DNA of 64,000 nucleotides from Mesorhizobium sp. AR10 (lineage in GTDB: Bacteria > Pseudomonadota > Alphaproteobacteria > Rhizobiales > Rhizobiaceae): positions 806,001 to 870,000 of the forward strand of contig NZ_CP080524.1 in the NCBI RefSeq assembly GCF_024746795.1. Reading direction: 5' to 3'. Both the position numbers and the translations under genes were made by a program. Within the stretch, counting starts at the first letter, position 1; the number at the start of each line of letters is the position of its first letter. Under the pieces are notes generated by a model. That model did not search any database and was not told the DNA's origin. It was given only the letters and a program-made list of their open reading frames with translations. This document shows, one piece after another, positions 17,354 to 26,345 of this stretch.

Positions 17354-17800
17354 TCAACCGGGCAGGTAGAGGTTCATGGATGCCGCCAACTCGGCGCTTG
17401 GAATTCTGCCGTCCTGAATGAATTGCAGCGCGTCATCAATTACCGCACCCGCCAAATAGAACGCGTTGTCCCCGGCTTCTTCATCGCGCATCGTGGATGC
17501 CAGTATGTGCATAGCCACGATACCCATCGCCATTTCCTTTGTCTTGTCGCCCGCGCGATCCGACAGATTGATGAGTTCCGCAGACAGCCGCTCCTTGTCC
17601 GCGTCGGTCTTGCAGTCAGCCAAATGTTCTTCGGCGATATTCACAATGTTTCCAACGGCAGCCGCAAAGGATGCCCACCATTGCGAACTTGCCGCGTCGC
17701 CTTCTGTGAACATAGCTATGGCGCTGCAACCACCCATCGTAAGTTGCAAGACGCCTTCGGCCTCTTTTCTCCGTCGCGCCTTCTTTCCAAATCCAAACAT
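17354..17800 (-). CDS. Unknown 148-residue helical protein
   Basis: The protein begins MFGFGKKARRRKEAEGVLQ, a basic amphipathic start, and continues as an all-helical cytoplasmic protein with an acidic centre (AEEHLADCKTDADKERLSAELINLSDRAGD). No signal peptide, membrane segment or known motif is seen. It is transcribed towards the DUF982 gene (convergent). I do not recognise a family. Confidence 0.6.
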   Translation of the reverse strand: MFGFGKKARRRKEAEGVLQLTMGGCSAIAMFTEGDAASSQWWASFAAAVGNIVNIAEEHLADCKTDADKERLSAELINLSDRAGDKTKEMAMGIVAMHILASTMRDEEAGDNAFYLAGAVIDDALQFIQDGRIPSAELAASMNLYLPG

Positions 17801-18378
17801 TGTTCTGTTGTCCGTCTATGCTGCCTGTTTTATTTTCTGTTGTTGCTTGCTTGTGCGAAGTCATGTCGGGTCACACCGCGAACCAAACATTGGTCATGGT
17901 GCACAATTCCACAAGGTTGCGCAGGGAGGGTCTTGAATTGTCCGGGGTGTCGCCTAAACGGGGCACCGGATCAAATCAGGCAACACAACTGCTCGGTTTG
18001 ATCAAGAGCCGGGCGGGGGCTGCAACCTCTACCCGGCTTGCTCCCTGTGGCATGTTCTATTGCGGCCTGCAATAGTAACGATACTGGCCGTCGGCTACGC
18101 GCCTTTTGGGTTGGCGAACGCGAGATTCTGATCTCTGTCGGGCTCCTAAGCGCCTGGAACGCTGAGGGGCGGTGCGAGATCGAACGCGCCTTGATGCAAT
18201 GGATCAAGCTCAGCACACGCTATGAATGAGCGTCTCGAAAGGGCGGAGGCGCGACCTCAGTCTTACGTTCTGGGAGATCAGGAAGTGGCGCAACCTGCTC
18301 GTCCAACTGATGAGCCGAACGGCAACTTTCCACCCATTTACTGACGGTTCACTGAAGCAGTCCCTGTTGCCATCTTGG
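17801..18378. other. Non-coding or decayed stretch of the element
   Basis: About 580 bp without a convincing gene. Short open frames occur, for example one ending in WIKLSTRYE near 18229, but none has both a ribosome site and protein-like composition over its length. Its position next to the truncated SRAP gene suggests degraded DNA. Confidence 0.5.
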
Positions 18379-18771
18379 CTAGAACAGCGAGCCCTGCACG
18401 GGCGCCGTTGGAACCTTGATCTGCGTCGCGGGCTTCTCAACGATCACAAGTGCATCATCTGCGGCCGTGCGCTGTAGCCACTTCGCCTCCGACCACGGTG
18501 CGGTAAGCCACGTCTCGGTTTCATCTTGTGTGGTCAAGATCACCGGCATCGCCTTCTCGTGGATCGGCTTGATGAGGGCGTTGGACGCGGTTGTTAGAAA
18601 TCCGTAGACCTCGTGATCGCCGGGACCGTCCTTCACCTTGCGAACCCCATGCCAAGGCGTCCAGAGGCCAGCAAAAAAGAAGAGCGGGCGGTCCTCGTTC
18701 AACGCGAACCAGTAATTCCGCTGGATGCCGGTGTCGGGGTCCTTATCATTGGGCGTAGGGCTGGGCGGCAA
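18379..18771 (-). pseudogene. Truncated SRAP (YedK/HMCES-type) gene
   Basis: The frame encodes the C-terminal half of an SOS-response-associated peptidase: NYWFALNEDRPLFFFAGLW, then YGFLTTASNALIKPIHEKAMPVIL and WLTAPWSEAKWLQRTA. In intact family members the catalytic Cys2, which crosslinks abasic sites, and about 100 further N-terminal residues precede this; here they are absent. The frame runs directly into the 3' end of the secreted-protein gene at 18773. It is therefore a 5'-truncated remnant, unlikely to be active. Confidence 0.8.
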
Positions 18772-18772
18772 G

Positions 18773-19585
18773 TTACTTCCATTTCCCCGCCCACGTTGCC
18801 AGTTCGGCCCGAGCCTTTTCCGGCCAATCCTGCAGAGGTGGCCGGACTTCTATCTTCTTTTGATCCGGTTTCCAGGCCGCGTAGATGCGATGTTCTTTTG
18901 CGGACACGAAAACCATTGCCTCCTGAAGGCCGCACATATGCCGGGTGCAAGCAGTTCCGACATAGTCGTCGCCGACGAATTTCCCGGAGCCTGTCCCATC
19001 GAGTATTTCGCGGTACGCCTTGAGGTCGGTGCCGAGCAGGTCACTGATCGCGTTGCTTACTTCGCCGTAAGAGAAAAGTTCCGACGGATGTTTGACGGTG
19101 CGCTCCCGCAAGGTCGCAATGCCCTTAGCCATGTCTGGTTGCATTTCGACGGACGCCCGTTCCGTAAGCCCGGCGGAGGGCGTCCACACCCACATCTTGC
19201 CGACGCTTCCGGCACCTGCGGTTGTGGAAAAAGTAATCGCAGTGTCTTCAACCTTGCGGGTTACCAAGGCGCAGTCGGCGCCCTCGATCGGCCCGTCGAT
19301 GCGAGCATTGCTGTTGGGTGGAAACGAAACAACGAAGGGCGATCCTTCGCACGAGGCGCCGCCAGATAAACTGTTGCCGACCAATGTGGGAATTCCGTCC
19401 ACCATGGCGATTTCGTCGATGGTGAGCCTGCCGTCCGCAATGGTCGGTTTTCCGTCGAGATGCATCGTCTCCTCAGTCTTGCCGTAAATTTCGACCGAAT
19501 GACCGAATAGAATGGCGCTGAAATCATCTGCCATTGCTGGCCCGGCTATCACCAACGATGCTACCGCAGCGAGATACTTTTTCAC
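18773..19585 (-). CDS. Secreted protein of unknown function
   Basis: A 270-residue protein with a classic Sec signal peptide (MKKYLAAVASLVIAGPAMA, cleavage after residue 19). The mature protein has scattered cysteines (ASCEGSP, GADCALV, TACTRHMCG) and a C-terminal stretch resembling an inhibitor-type stress protein (FVSAKEHRIYAAWKPD). No enzyme motif is seen. It is likely periplasmic. The spacer 19586-19848 shows no convincing gene. Confidence 0.65.
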   Translation of the reverse strand: MKKYLAAVASLVIAGPAMADDFSAILFGHSVEIYGKTEETMHLDGKPTIADGRLTIDEIAMVDGIPTLVGNSLSGGASCEGSPFVVSFPPNSNARIDGPIEGADCALVTRKVEDTAITFSTTAGAGSVGKMWVWTPSAGLTERASVEMQPDMAKGIATLRERTVKHPSELFSYGEVSNAISDLLGTDLKAYREILDGTGSGKFVGDDYVGTACTRHMCGLQEAMVFVSAKEHRIYAAWKPDQKKIEVRPPLQDWPEKARAELATWAGKWK

Positions 19586-19848
19586 TTCGTTTGTGCCCTT
19601 CCTCGTGTGTCTCTCGACGAGACGCTTGCTCGCGAAACTCGGCTACATCCCTAGAAAAATCCCACGGTCTGCGAAAAAGCAAACGCGGCTTCTAGCGCGC
19701 CCTCCGGTGTACTGCGGATCACCGGGCCGAACTGTCTGAGATAGATATCAATGGACGGCGCGAGGTTGCCTAAGATGACCCGCAAGGCTCGGTCCATTGG
19801 CGGATAGCCTCTTGTGACGTGGTGATGCTGTAGAGGCTGCACATTCAG

Positions 19849-20292
19849 CTAGAATTGCGGGATTGGCTTGTCTCTGCAACCGAACTTGCCGCGAGTCGCC
19901 GCGTCCTTGATGTTCTCGTTGTAGAAGGCGCCTTTTGACCCATCTGCCAACAGGGCGGACACGGTGTCCTGGTCGATCTGGCAGTAGTGATACCAGACCT
20001 GCTTTAGCCGGATGAGCATATAGGCGTGTTCAGCGTTGTAACAGACGCGCTTGACGACACTGCTATCTAGCTCCGCGGTGCACTGGAATTTGGCTAAGTC
20101 CACCGGTCCGCGATACTTCACGTCTACGGTTTCCGCGAACACCGAGCCCAAGGCCATCACGAGTGCGATCGCCGCAAGGCTACAGACGACCAGCACTGCC
20201 AGCATGTTGGTTCTCAGCCGAACGTGCAAAGGCAGCGCTAGCAATGCTGCCCTCTCGGCTTCGTCGCGCATCCGCTGTGCTCGCTCCCCCAC
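19849..20292 (-). CDS. KTSC-domain membrane-anchored protein
   Basis: A 147-residue protein with a single transmembrane helix (about 28-52) and a C-terminal KTSC-type domain: SSVVKRVCYNAEHAYMLIRL, YHYCQID, then LLADGSKGAFYNENI and GKFGCRD. In this family the Ser-Ser start, a central strand with tyrosine and the GxxYNxxI end are conserved. Function is unknown, but KTSC domains often sit in mobile DNA. Orientation suggests the KTSC part is periplasmic. Confidence 0.75.
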   Translation of the reverse strand: MGERAQRMRDEAERAALLALPLHVRLRTNMLAVLVVCSLAAIALVMALGSVFAETVDVKYRGPVDLAKFQCTAELDSSVVKRVCYNAEHAYMLIRLKQVWYHYCQIDQDTVSALLADGSKGAFYNENIKDAATRGKFGCRDKPIPQF

Positions 20293-20499
20293 GCCTCACC
20301 CCCCATGCCACAACGCAGCCTGACACAGGACACACCCGGTCGCAAACTGCAATACAGTCCCAGTCCAACGGCCTGTACACTCTAATCGGGAAGATAGAAA
20401 TGCCATTCAGACTCTATCGGTCAATCTTTAAGATTGTTGTTAAAGAGATATTTCTCTCCGGAAACTACTCCATGGGGAAGAATCCGGGAGGCACCGTTC

Positions 20500-20925
20500 A
20501 TGGCCATTGCTACGCGTATGCAGAATCCCATGACTATGACCACGCACATGGGCTACGAGGGATTTTCGTGGACCTGTTTTTTCTTTGGTCCGTTTCCAGC
20601 ATTAATTCGAGGTGACCTCCTCGGCTTTATCGCAATGGTCGCCTCCGCGCTCATGACATTCGGCCTTTCTGGCTTCGTCTGGATTTTCGTTTACAACCGC
20701 TGGCACTTCAACCGGCTACTCGCAAGGGGTTATGAGCCTGCGGGATACAGCGTCCACTTTGCCCCTACGATGACGGTGAATCTGCAAACCGGACTCCCCG
20801 AAGACCGAGCTTATGAACCCCCGCCAGTTGAGTTCGCTCCTCGTGAACCGGCGTTGTCCGCCCACGTTCGGGCCCAACCTCCAAAGGCCACCCCAAAAAC
20901 GTTTGGACGCCGCGCCGGGACATGA
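20500..20925 (+). CDS. DUF2628-like small membrane protein
   Basis: A 141-residue protein started at ATG 20500 with GGGAGG upstream. The core (YEGFSWTCFFFGPFPALIRGDLLGFIAMVASALMTFGLSGFVWIFVYNRWHFNRLLARGY) has two transmembrane helices and the GFSWxxFFFGxFPALxRxD motif of a widespread inner-membrane family near DUF2628. The C-terminal 60 residues are Pro-rich and soluble. It is commonly found on phage-like elements and its function is unknown. Confidence 0.7.
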   Translation: MAIATRMQNPMTMTTHMGYEGFSWTCFFFGPFPALIRGDLLGFIAMVASALMTFGLSGFVWIFVYNRWHFNRLLARGYEPAGYSVHFAPTMTVNLQTGLPEDRAYEPPPVEFAPREPALSAHVRAQPPKATPKTFGRRAGT

Positions 20926-21009
20926 GCATCTAGCGCGGGCTGAGCTGGCGACGGCCGTGTCTCGAGCAAGTACGCCATACCCATATTCCGCAAGAGTAGT
21001 TTCACGTCT

Positions 21010-21761
21010 CTACTTGGACTTTAAAGCGTCGATCTTCTTGCGAAAGGCGCTCGATGTAAACCCATAGGCTTCGTCATTGATGCGCTTGAACTCCGCATCC
21101 GTGATCTTGCTTCCATCAACAATCTGCGACACGCGGGGCTTTTCGAGCTTTGGCAGAGTGCCCCCTAGCGCCGTCGCGCAGTCGCCAGCCGTATTGTTTC
21201 GCGCAATCTCCAAATACTCTTTGGTCGCGAAATTGAGACTTAGCTGGTTCGTGCGGCAGGCGGTATTTTCATAGGGAACCGCGTCAATCTGATTGCCGTC
21301 CCAGCGCGTAATCCTATACGTCTCATTCGCGACCTGCCCGACACTGTAGGATTGCGTCCAAGAGTTTTCATCCGGGAGCGTGAGGGCGATCTGGCGATAG
21401 TCGCACGTTCCTCTTACACGGTCGCACGTGATGGCAACATTGTTGATCGGGTATGCGATCCTCTCATCTAGGATTTGGAGTGTGCCTTTGACCGAAGCCC
21501 AATCCTCGTTCATGACCCCACCGAAATCGAAGAGAAGAAGCTCACGTAGGTCATGTTGGTGCGCGCTGATCGGTAGCCAAGCGTGTGGATTTGCCACACG
21601 GTCAATTCGCCCGTTGGTTTTTCGCCTAGGTCGGCCTGGAAGGCTTTCTTGGCGTTTTCGTAGTCAGCCAAGCCGTCATACATCAGCGCGTTCAACTGCG
21701 CTTGTATCACCAAGTCACCGCCTTTCGACGTGGCTAAATTGGCAGCGCCGGTATACATCAT
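21010..21761 (-). pseudogene. Frameshifted, 5'-truncated gene of unknown function
   Basis: Two overlapping frames continue each other. The first (from 21761) reads MYTGAANLATSKGGDLVIQ ... VWQIHTLGYRSARTNMTYVSFF, then hits a stop. The second takes over near 21540 with FDFGGVMNEDWASVKGTLQIL and runs to 21010. The switch lies in a CTTCTTCTCTTC slippage tract. The upstream end starts in an ATGA overlap with the truncated methyltransferase and shows no signal peptide, so the original 5' end is probably lost. The intact product is unknown; several Cys (TCDRVRGTCDY) suggest an exported protein. Confidence 0.6.
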
Positions 21762-22450
21762 GGGGACAGACTTTGAGAGTTCTTCCTTCGGAGGAGCGCC
21801 TCACGTGAGTGGGTAGGAAGCGGGAAATGCCATCTGACGCCAAGGTCCTCCCGAAATCCTACAAAGAACACGCGTTCGCGCCTTTGTGGAATGCCATAAT
21901 TCGCCGCGTTTACGACCTGAGTGACCACGCGGTAGTTTAAGCCTGCCTTGCTGCCGCTTGTGTGGTGCTGTTCCAGGCGCGTCAGATGGTCACCCCATTC
22001 CTCGGCTCGGCGAGATTTGATTTCGGGGTGCTCCAGCTGGAGGCGAATGTATTCGAAATAGTTGCGAAATGTCGGCCGCGTTAGTCCCTTGACGTTCTCG
22101 AAGATGAAGGCTTGTGGCCTCGCCTCGCGCACGGCGCGGATAGCCTGTGGGAACATATCTCGCGCGTCGTCATAAGCACCGTGCTTGCCCCCCATTGAGA
22201 AAGGCTGACAGGGCGGTCCACCGGAAACGAGGCGCACCCTACCCTCATACGGCCTGAAATCGACCTGCCGAACGTCGCCCTCGGTGACCTTCCATTTCTT
22301 GACGGCCGCGATACCGCGGCTCTTATTTTCGCGAATAGTGTCACAACAATAGGAGTCCCATTCGACCACATTTACCGGATCGAAGCCTGCGTAGTGCAGT
22401 CCAATTCCAAGTCCACCAGCACCCGCGAAGAGTTCAATTGACTTCATCAT
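21758..22450 (-). CDS. C-terminally truncated C5 DNA methyltransferase
   Basis: A 230-residue protein with C5-methyltransferase motifs I (FAGAGGLGIG), IV with the catalytic Cys (GGPPCQPFS), VI (ENVKG) and VIII (QRRERVF). After PTHSREALL the sequence leaves the family and stops, so the target-recognition domain and motifs IX and X are missing; intact enzymes are at least 100 residues longer. It is probably inactive. It overlaps the end of vsr by 17 bp, the usual dcm-vsr arrangement, and its stop overlaps the next start (ATGA). Confidence 0.85.
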   Translation of the reverse strand: MMKSIELFAGAGGLGIGLHYAGFDPVNVVEWDSYCCDTIRENKSRGIAAVKKWKVTEGDVRQVDFRPYEGRVRLVSGGPPCQPFSMGGKHGAYDDARDMFPQAIRAVREARPQAFIFENVKGLTRPTFRNYFEYIRLQLEHPEIKSRRAEEWGDHLTRLEQHHTSGSKAGLNYRVVTQVVNAANYGIPQRRERVFFVGFREDLGVRWHFPLPTHSREALLRRKNSQSLSP

Positions 22451-22859
22451 GCAAGAATGCCTCGATGTTTCTTTGGAGCGAAGCCCGGTCTTTTATCTCG
22501 CATTCCCAAATCACCAAAATTTCCCATCCCAGTTCGTTGAGCGCTTTCTCGTTCCTGATATCGCGCTCGGCATTGGCCTTCAGCTTTGGTATCCAAAAAT
22601 CCTCCCGCGACTTTGGCAGTCGCGACAATTTGCAAGACGAATCGGGATGACGATGCCAGAAGCAACCATGCACGAAAATCACCTTTCGTCGCGCAGGAAA
22701 GACAAGGTCTGGACAGCCTGGCAGATCTGCACAATGAAGTCGGTAGCGGTGACCCAAAGAATGGACAAGCTGCCGCACGACCATTTCTGGCTTAGTGTTC
22801 TTGCCGCCGATGCGTGACATTCGTTCCGAACGCTCGGCCCTGGTGAGTGTGTCAGCCAT
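22434..22859 (-). CDS. vsr: Very-short-patch mismatch endonuclease Vsr
   Basis: A 141-residue protein with the complete Vsr pattern: MSRIGGKNTKPEMVVRQ, the active-site GCPDLVFPARRKVIFVHGCFWHRH (Asp, His and Cys/His zinc ligands), and LGWEILVIWECE. Vsr nicks 5' of T:G mismatches created by deamination of 5-methylcytosine, so it normally partners a C5 methyltransferase. Here the partner is truncated. It lies 51 bp after the RelA/SpoT-domain gene on the same strand. Full length and intact. Confidence 0.93.
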   Translation of the reverse strand: MADTLTRAERSERMSRIGGKNTKPEMVVRQLVHSLGHRYRLHCADLPGCPDLVFPARRKVIFVHGCFWHRHPDSSCKLSRLPKSREDFWIPKLKANAERDIRNEKALNELGWEILVIWECEIKDRASLQRNIEAFLHDEVN

Positions 22860-22910
22860 GCGCCGCTGCTCCCTGTGGGTGCGTAGTCGCAGTCGCCCGA
22901 ATTGCGGAAA

Positions 22911-24323
22911 TCATGGCCGAGTGCTCGGGTCCTTCGCCTCGGCGAGAGCTTCCCGAACGCGCTGCTCTGGGTGGTTTTGTAACTCGAAGAACACCGAATC
23001 CAGGGCGATCTTTGCTTCCGCCAACTTCTTGCGCGACGGTATCTCGATCCCGTGCACTAAATTGTTTCTAAGGCGTCGAATTCCGACGATGGTTTCAATC
23101 GTTCCTGGTGAAAGTTCCATCGACTTAGCGCCCTTGAGAGGATCGATATATCCGCCCTTTTTGGAATTGACGTCGGCTCCCAAAATACGAAACGTCCTTT
23201 CGAGCGTAATCCAGGCCGAGAGAAAATCTCCCATGTTGTCAGTTCGCGCGGCGGACTCTGGGGTCTGCTGCGGTGAAACTTCCGTGGCCGTGAGGCTGGA
23301 CTGTAGCGTTCCATAAGCTGAATAGAGCTCGGGATGGAGCGCGAGCAGCGCATCCGCCAGCTTGTCTGAAAGTGGTGCCGCACTTGCTGCGGCCACGGTG
23401 GCGGCCTCGGGAAGTAGTGTCATCACCTTTTCCGGGCTGTTCAGATCAGCGCGCTTCAACAATTCCCAAACGATGTCGACCCGACCAATTGGTGGCTTAG
23501 CGCCATCGAGCAGATTTCCCTGCATCCATTTGTGGATAAACGCCGCCAGTTCGTAGTGATTGTCGAACGGCGCGCCTTGCGCGTTGGTCAATCTGCGTTC
23601 AACAGCCTTTTGTAGCCGTTCAAGCGCGATCTCTCCGGCAATCACCATTCCGTTCAATTCATCAAGGATGGCATGTTCGTCCTCGGAAGGCGTGCCACTT
23701 TCGGGCTTATAAACCAGATCATGCTCGACCTCCGCCCACGCATGCATGAGAACGGAGCCCACCTGGATTTCGATAGGGGCGGCGGCGTACGACTTCTCAC
23801 CTTCTTCCAATCCTATTTCGTGCATCAAGACCCGATAGTGGTCGGCGTGGTATCCGTCGAAACGCTTTGCGTTATTGCGCGGCTTCGTCCTTTCGGGGAA
23901 GTTCTTCGCCTTGAGCAAATCGAAATTGTCGTTCAGGATCGCCTTGACCTTCTCACGGTCCGCCGGGAAATAAAGCGCTATCCGCACGCCAGCTAGATCG
24001 GGTATGTCTGCTCGAATTTCCTCGCTGCTTGCGTAATTTTTTTCCTTGTTTCTTTGCAGAAGCTTGGCCTGAAGTTTATTCGGTCGCTTCGCGCGGTGAC
24101 TAACGATCGCGCGAATCCCTTGCGTTGCCAGGAGTTGTTCGCACCTGAGGCTGCAAATCCCCGACGCCGACTGGTAAAAATCGTACTCTCGCGTATAAGC
24201 ACTGATAAAATCCGAGATTACTTGTGACACTGGGTAGCCCTCCCGGGCAAACCTTAACGAAATACGGCCAATCCGTTCAAGAAAATTTGGCTCCGGCCGC
24301 CTGGTCTGGGCTGTCGCGCTCAT
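22911..24323 (-). CDS. RelA/SpoT-domain protein with C-terminal HEPN-like motif
   Basis: A 470-residue protein started at ATG 24323, which lies inside the integrase 3' end (47-bp overlap). The nucleotidyltransferase-type synthetase domain spans about 70-210: HRAKRPNKLQAKLLQR, DLAGVR (109-114), FDGYHADHYRV and PIEIQVGSVLMHAWAEVEHDLVYK (183-206). The Arg after EIQ in (p)ppGpp synthetases is Gly here. No hydrolase HD domain is present. The C-terminal half is helical and ends with RRLRNNLVHG (Arg419-x4-His424), a spacing typical of HEPN domains. It could be an alarmone synthetase, a toxic small synthetase (toxSAS) or a tRNA-modifying toxin. Its position in a defence-like cassette favours defence. 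Confidence 0.75.
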   Translation of the reverse strand: MSATAQTRRPEPNFLERIGRISLRFAREGYPVSQVISDFISAYTREYDFYQSASGICSLRCEQLLATQGIRAIVSHRAKRPNKLQAKLLQRNKEKNYASSEEIRADIPDLAGVRIALYFPADREKVKAILNDNFDLLKAKNFPERTKPRNNAKRFDGYHADHYRVLMHEIGLEEGEKSYAAAPIEIQVGSVLMHAWAEVEHDLVYKPESGTPSEDEHAILDELNGMVIAGEIALERLQKAVERRLTNAQGAPFDNHYELAAFIHKWMQGNLLDGAKPPIGRVDIVWELLKRADLNSPEKVMTLLPEAATVAAASAAPLSDKLADALLALHPELYSAYGTLQSSLTATEVSPQQTPESAARTDNMGDFLSAWITLERTFRILGADVNSKKGGYIDPLKGAKSMELSPGTIETIVGIRRLRNNLVHGIEIPSRKKLAEAKIALDSVFFELQNHPEQRVREALAEAKDPSTRP

Positions 24324-25764
24324 AAGTGCCGGAGATCCTTTGCTGGACCGACAGCCCGGTAGTGGGCGATAACGGGCTCGAACCGACGACATCTTCGATG
24401 TAAACGGAAAGCCTCGCCAAGGCCCAGGCGCTGCCTTTGATGACCAACTGTTGATTGGTCGAAAAGTGAGCAATCATTTTGATGTCTGGGCCGACCTCAG
24501 CGTCAGAGTCGATTGGCACCTCTTCCACTTTGCCACCTGTCGCATTAACTGCTTTTGCAAGCAGCACACCGATTTCCTCGGCTGCCGCGCTTACGGGATC
24601 AGCCGCAAGATGAGCGTATCGCAAGGTAGTAGCGTGGTCGTTATGGCCAAGAAGCGCTCCTATAATTATGAGCGGGGTACCACTTGCTACTCCTACGCTT
24701 GCATAGGAATGCCTCAGATCATGTAGCCGCACCTCGGAGAGGCCAATGCGTCTCCGCAAAGATGACCATATCCGAGGGGCGCCGACGTAATGGCCGTCAC
24801 CCTTGGCCGCCTCAAACACAAACCCCTTGCCTGACGAAGCCTCCTTGAGTGTCGTCAAAATTACTAAGGCAGCGTGGTTCAGCGGGATGATTTTCTGGCC
24901 GGTTTTGGAATCATCCAGCCGCAACCTGCTGCCCGTCAGATCGACCTCTGGCCACCGCAAACGTTCGATCTCGCCTCGCCGCGCGCCGGTGAACACGAGG
25001 AGCCTTATGATGGCAATAGCCTTTGGATTAACGCCGTGCAGCTCGGCACGTCGGAGCTCGGCCCCAAGGGTGCCAAGCTCGGCAGCTGTCAGGAATCGTT
25101 CGTTCCTTTTATCTGGATAGCGCTTGACGCCCTTAACCGGATTGTTGGTCAAAAGGCCAAGTTCCACGGAGTAGGTGAGAATGCCGCCGAGCAGGCCGAC
25201 CGTTCTGGTCGCGGTGCCCTTCCCGCCACGAACGATAGCGCGACCACGTTTCTTCGTCTTGACGTCGGTAGCCGTCGCTCCTTCCGCGACATTTTTGATG
25301 AACTTCTTGATGTCTGCCTGAGTGACGCTAGTGAGTTTGAGCTTCCCAATGAGCGGCTTGATGTGGCGTTCAATGCGACCCTTGTCGGTCGAGAGAGTGC
25401 TCTCCTTCTTGGTCCCAGTCCCATTTTGAAGGTACTTGTCGCAAAGCTCCGAGATAGTGAGCATCTGGCGATCCAATTGCTTAGCTTTCGCAGGGTCAGA
25501 CCCTTGCGTGACGCGAGCAAGAACCGCTTTAGCCTCGGAGCGCGCCATATCCGGTGTCCAAGGGGAGCCGTGCTTACCAATTGTCACACGCTTGGTGACG
25601 CCAGATCGGCCGCCGCCCGTACGATACTGAACGAGATATACCCTTGACCCTGCCGGGGTCACTTTCAGCCCAAACCCTTTCAACGCGGCGTCCCAGAATA
25701 TTTGGTCGCAGTCGGTAGGCGCGATGGCTTCCACCGTCGTTTTGGTGATTTTGATTTTAGCCAT
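24277..25764 (-). CDS. int: Tyrosine recombinase (island integrase)
   Basis: A 495-residue protein. An N-terminal arm-binding domain of the P4/DUF4102 kind (about 1-95, GLKVTPAGSRVYLVQYRT) is followed by a SAM-like core-binding domain (about 100-215). The catalytic domain contains Arg262 (TGARRGEI), His348-x2-Arg351 (HDLRHSYAS), His374 (LGHNDH) and Tyr383 (LRYAHL). An unusual tail of about 110 residues follows the tyrosine. The gene lies 170 bp inside attR and reads into the element. It should catalyse integration at tRNA-Arg(CCG) and, with a directionality factor, excision. Confidence 0.93.
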   Translation of the reverse strand: MAKIKITKTTVEAIAPTDCDQIFWDAALKGFGLKVTPAGSRVYLVQYRTGGGRSGVTKRVTIGKHGSPWTPDMARSEAKAVLARVTQGSDPAKAKQLDRQMLTISELCDKYLQNGTGTKKESTLSTDKGRIERHIKPLIGKLKLTSVTQADIKKFIKNVAEGATATDVKTKKRGRAIVRGGKGTATRTVGLLGGILTYSVELGLLTNNPVKGVKRYPDKRNERFLTAAELGTLGAELRRAELHGVNPKAIAIIRLLVFTGARRGEIERLRWPEVDLTGSRLRLDDSKTGQKIIPLNHAALVILTTLKEASSGKGFVFEAAKGDGHYVGAPRIWSSLRRRIGLSEVRLHDLRHSYASVGVASGTPLIIIGALLGHNDHATTLRYAHLAADPVSAAAEEIGVLLAKAVNATGGKVEEVPIDSDAEVGPDIKMIAHFSTNQQLVIKGSAWALARLSVYIEDVVGSSPLSPTTGLSVQQRISGTYERDSPDQAAGAKFS

Positions 25765-25934
25765 TCGCCCGCCTGTCGACCCCGCCTAGCAATCACCCAG
25801 TAAGCACCGCGACAGGATTTGGCAAGGCCTCGCGCGCGCGTGAGGGATATTGGCAGGCCAAATTGTGCAACTTAATCAGATGGTTGAGTGATACAGCGGG
25901 AACGTCCGGGAAATGGCGGGTAATAGTAAGTGGA

Positions 25935-25984
25935 GCCCTCCGAAGGCAGAGGTCACAGGTTCGAATCCTGTCGGGTGCGCCAAC
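25935..25984 (+). repeat. attR (50-bp direct repeat)
   Basis: A perfect copy of tRNA-Arg positions from the anticodon stem through CCA plus two bases, matching 3982-4031. It marks the right end of the element; no other tRNA half is present. The 170 bp between it and the integrase start hold no gene and should contain the int promoter and arm sites. Confidence 0.92.
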
Positions 25985-26003
25985 TAACCGGGCATCCCGC
26001 CTG

Positions 26004-26213
26004 TTACCTGCGACGCATCGTCGACGAAGCGAGATAGCCCAGCGCAAGCGTCATAACGGCGACCGCGATCCCGGCGCTGATCACGCCTGCCGGCGTTATC
26101 CTGGCACTGCCTTGCAAGGTAACATGCTTACCCAAGCGCAGATCGAAAACCGACTTGATTTCCTCAGGATGTGAGGGGACCTCGGGCGAAGGTTCTTCCT
26201 GGACAACTGACAT
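26004..26213 (-). CDS. Small single-pass membrane protein
   Basis: A 69-residue protein started at ATG 26213, chosen for the strong GGAGG 5 bp upstream. An acidic N-terminus (SVVQEEPSPEVPSHPEE) is followed by a beta-like stretch and one C-terminal transmembrane helix (VISAGIAVAVMTLALGYLA) ending in RRR. This is the first gene of the chromosome beyond attR. No family is recognised. Confidence 0.65.
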   Translation of the reverse strand: MSVVQEEPSPEVPSHPEEIKSVFDLRLGKHVTLQGSARITPAGVISAGIAVAVMTLALGYLASSTMRRR

Positions 26214-26345
26214 TTGTGCCTCCGGTTCGAATGTGCCGCCGCGCGCACAGCGGCCGGCGATTAGCACGCTGACATTTTGTGCCACGGCCGAACGTGCATT
26301 CAGTGGTGAGCCTTAGGAATTGATAGGCGCCAAAATAGCATAGCG

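Noticed and set aside
24340..24400. A tRNA T-arm-like sequence (GGTTCGAGCCC) inside the integrase 3' end, which could be an old attachment site.
   Set aside because: The T stem pairs imperfectly and no matching acceptor or anticodon arm is present. It also lies in the frame of the integrase tail.
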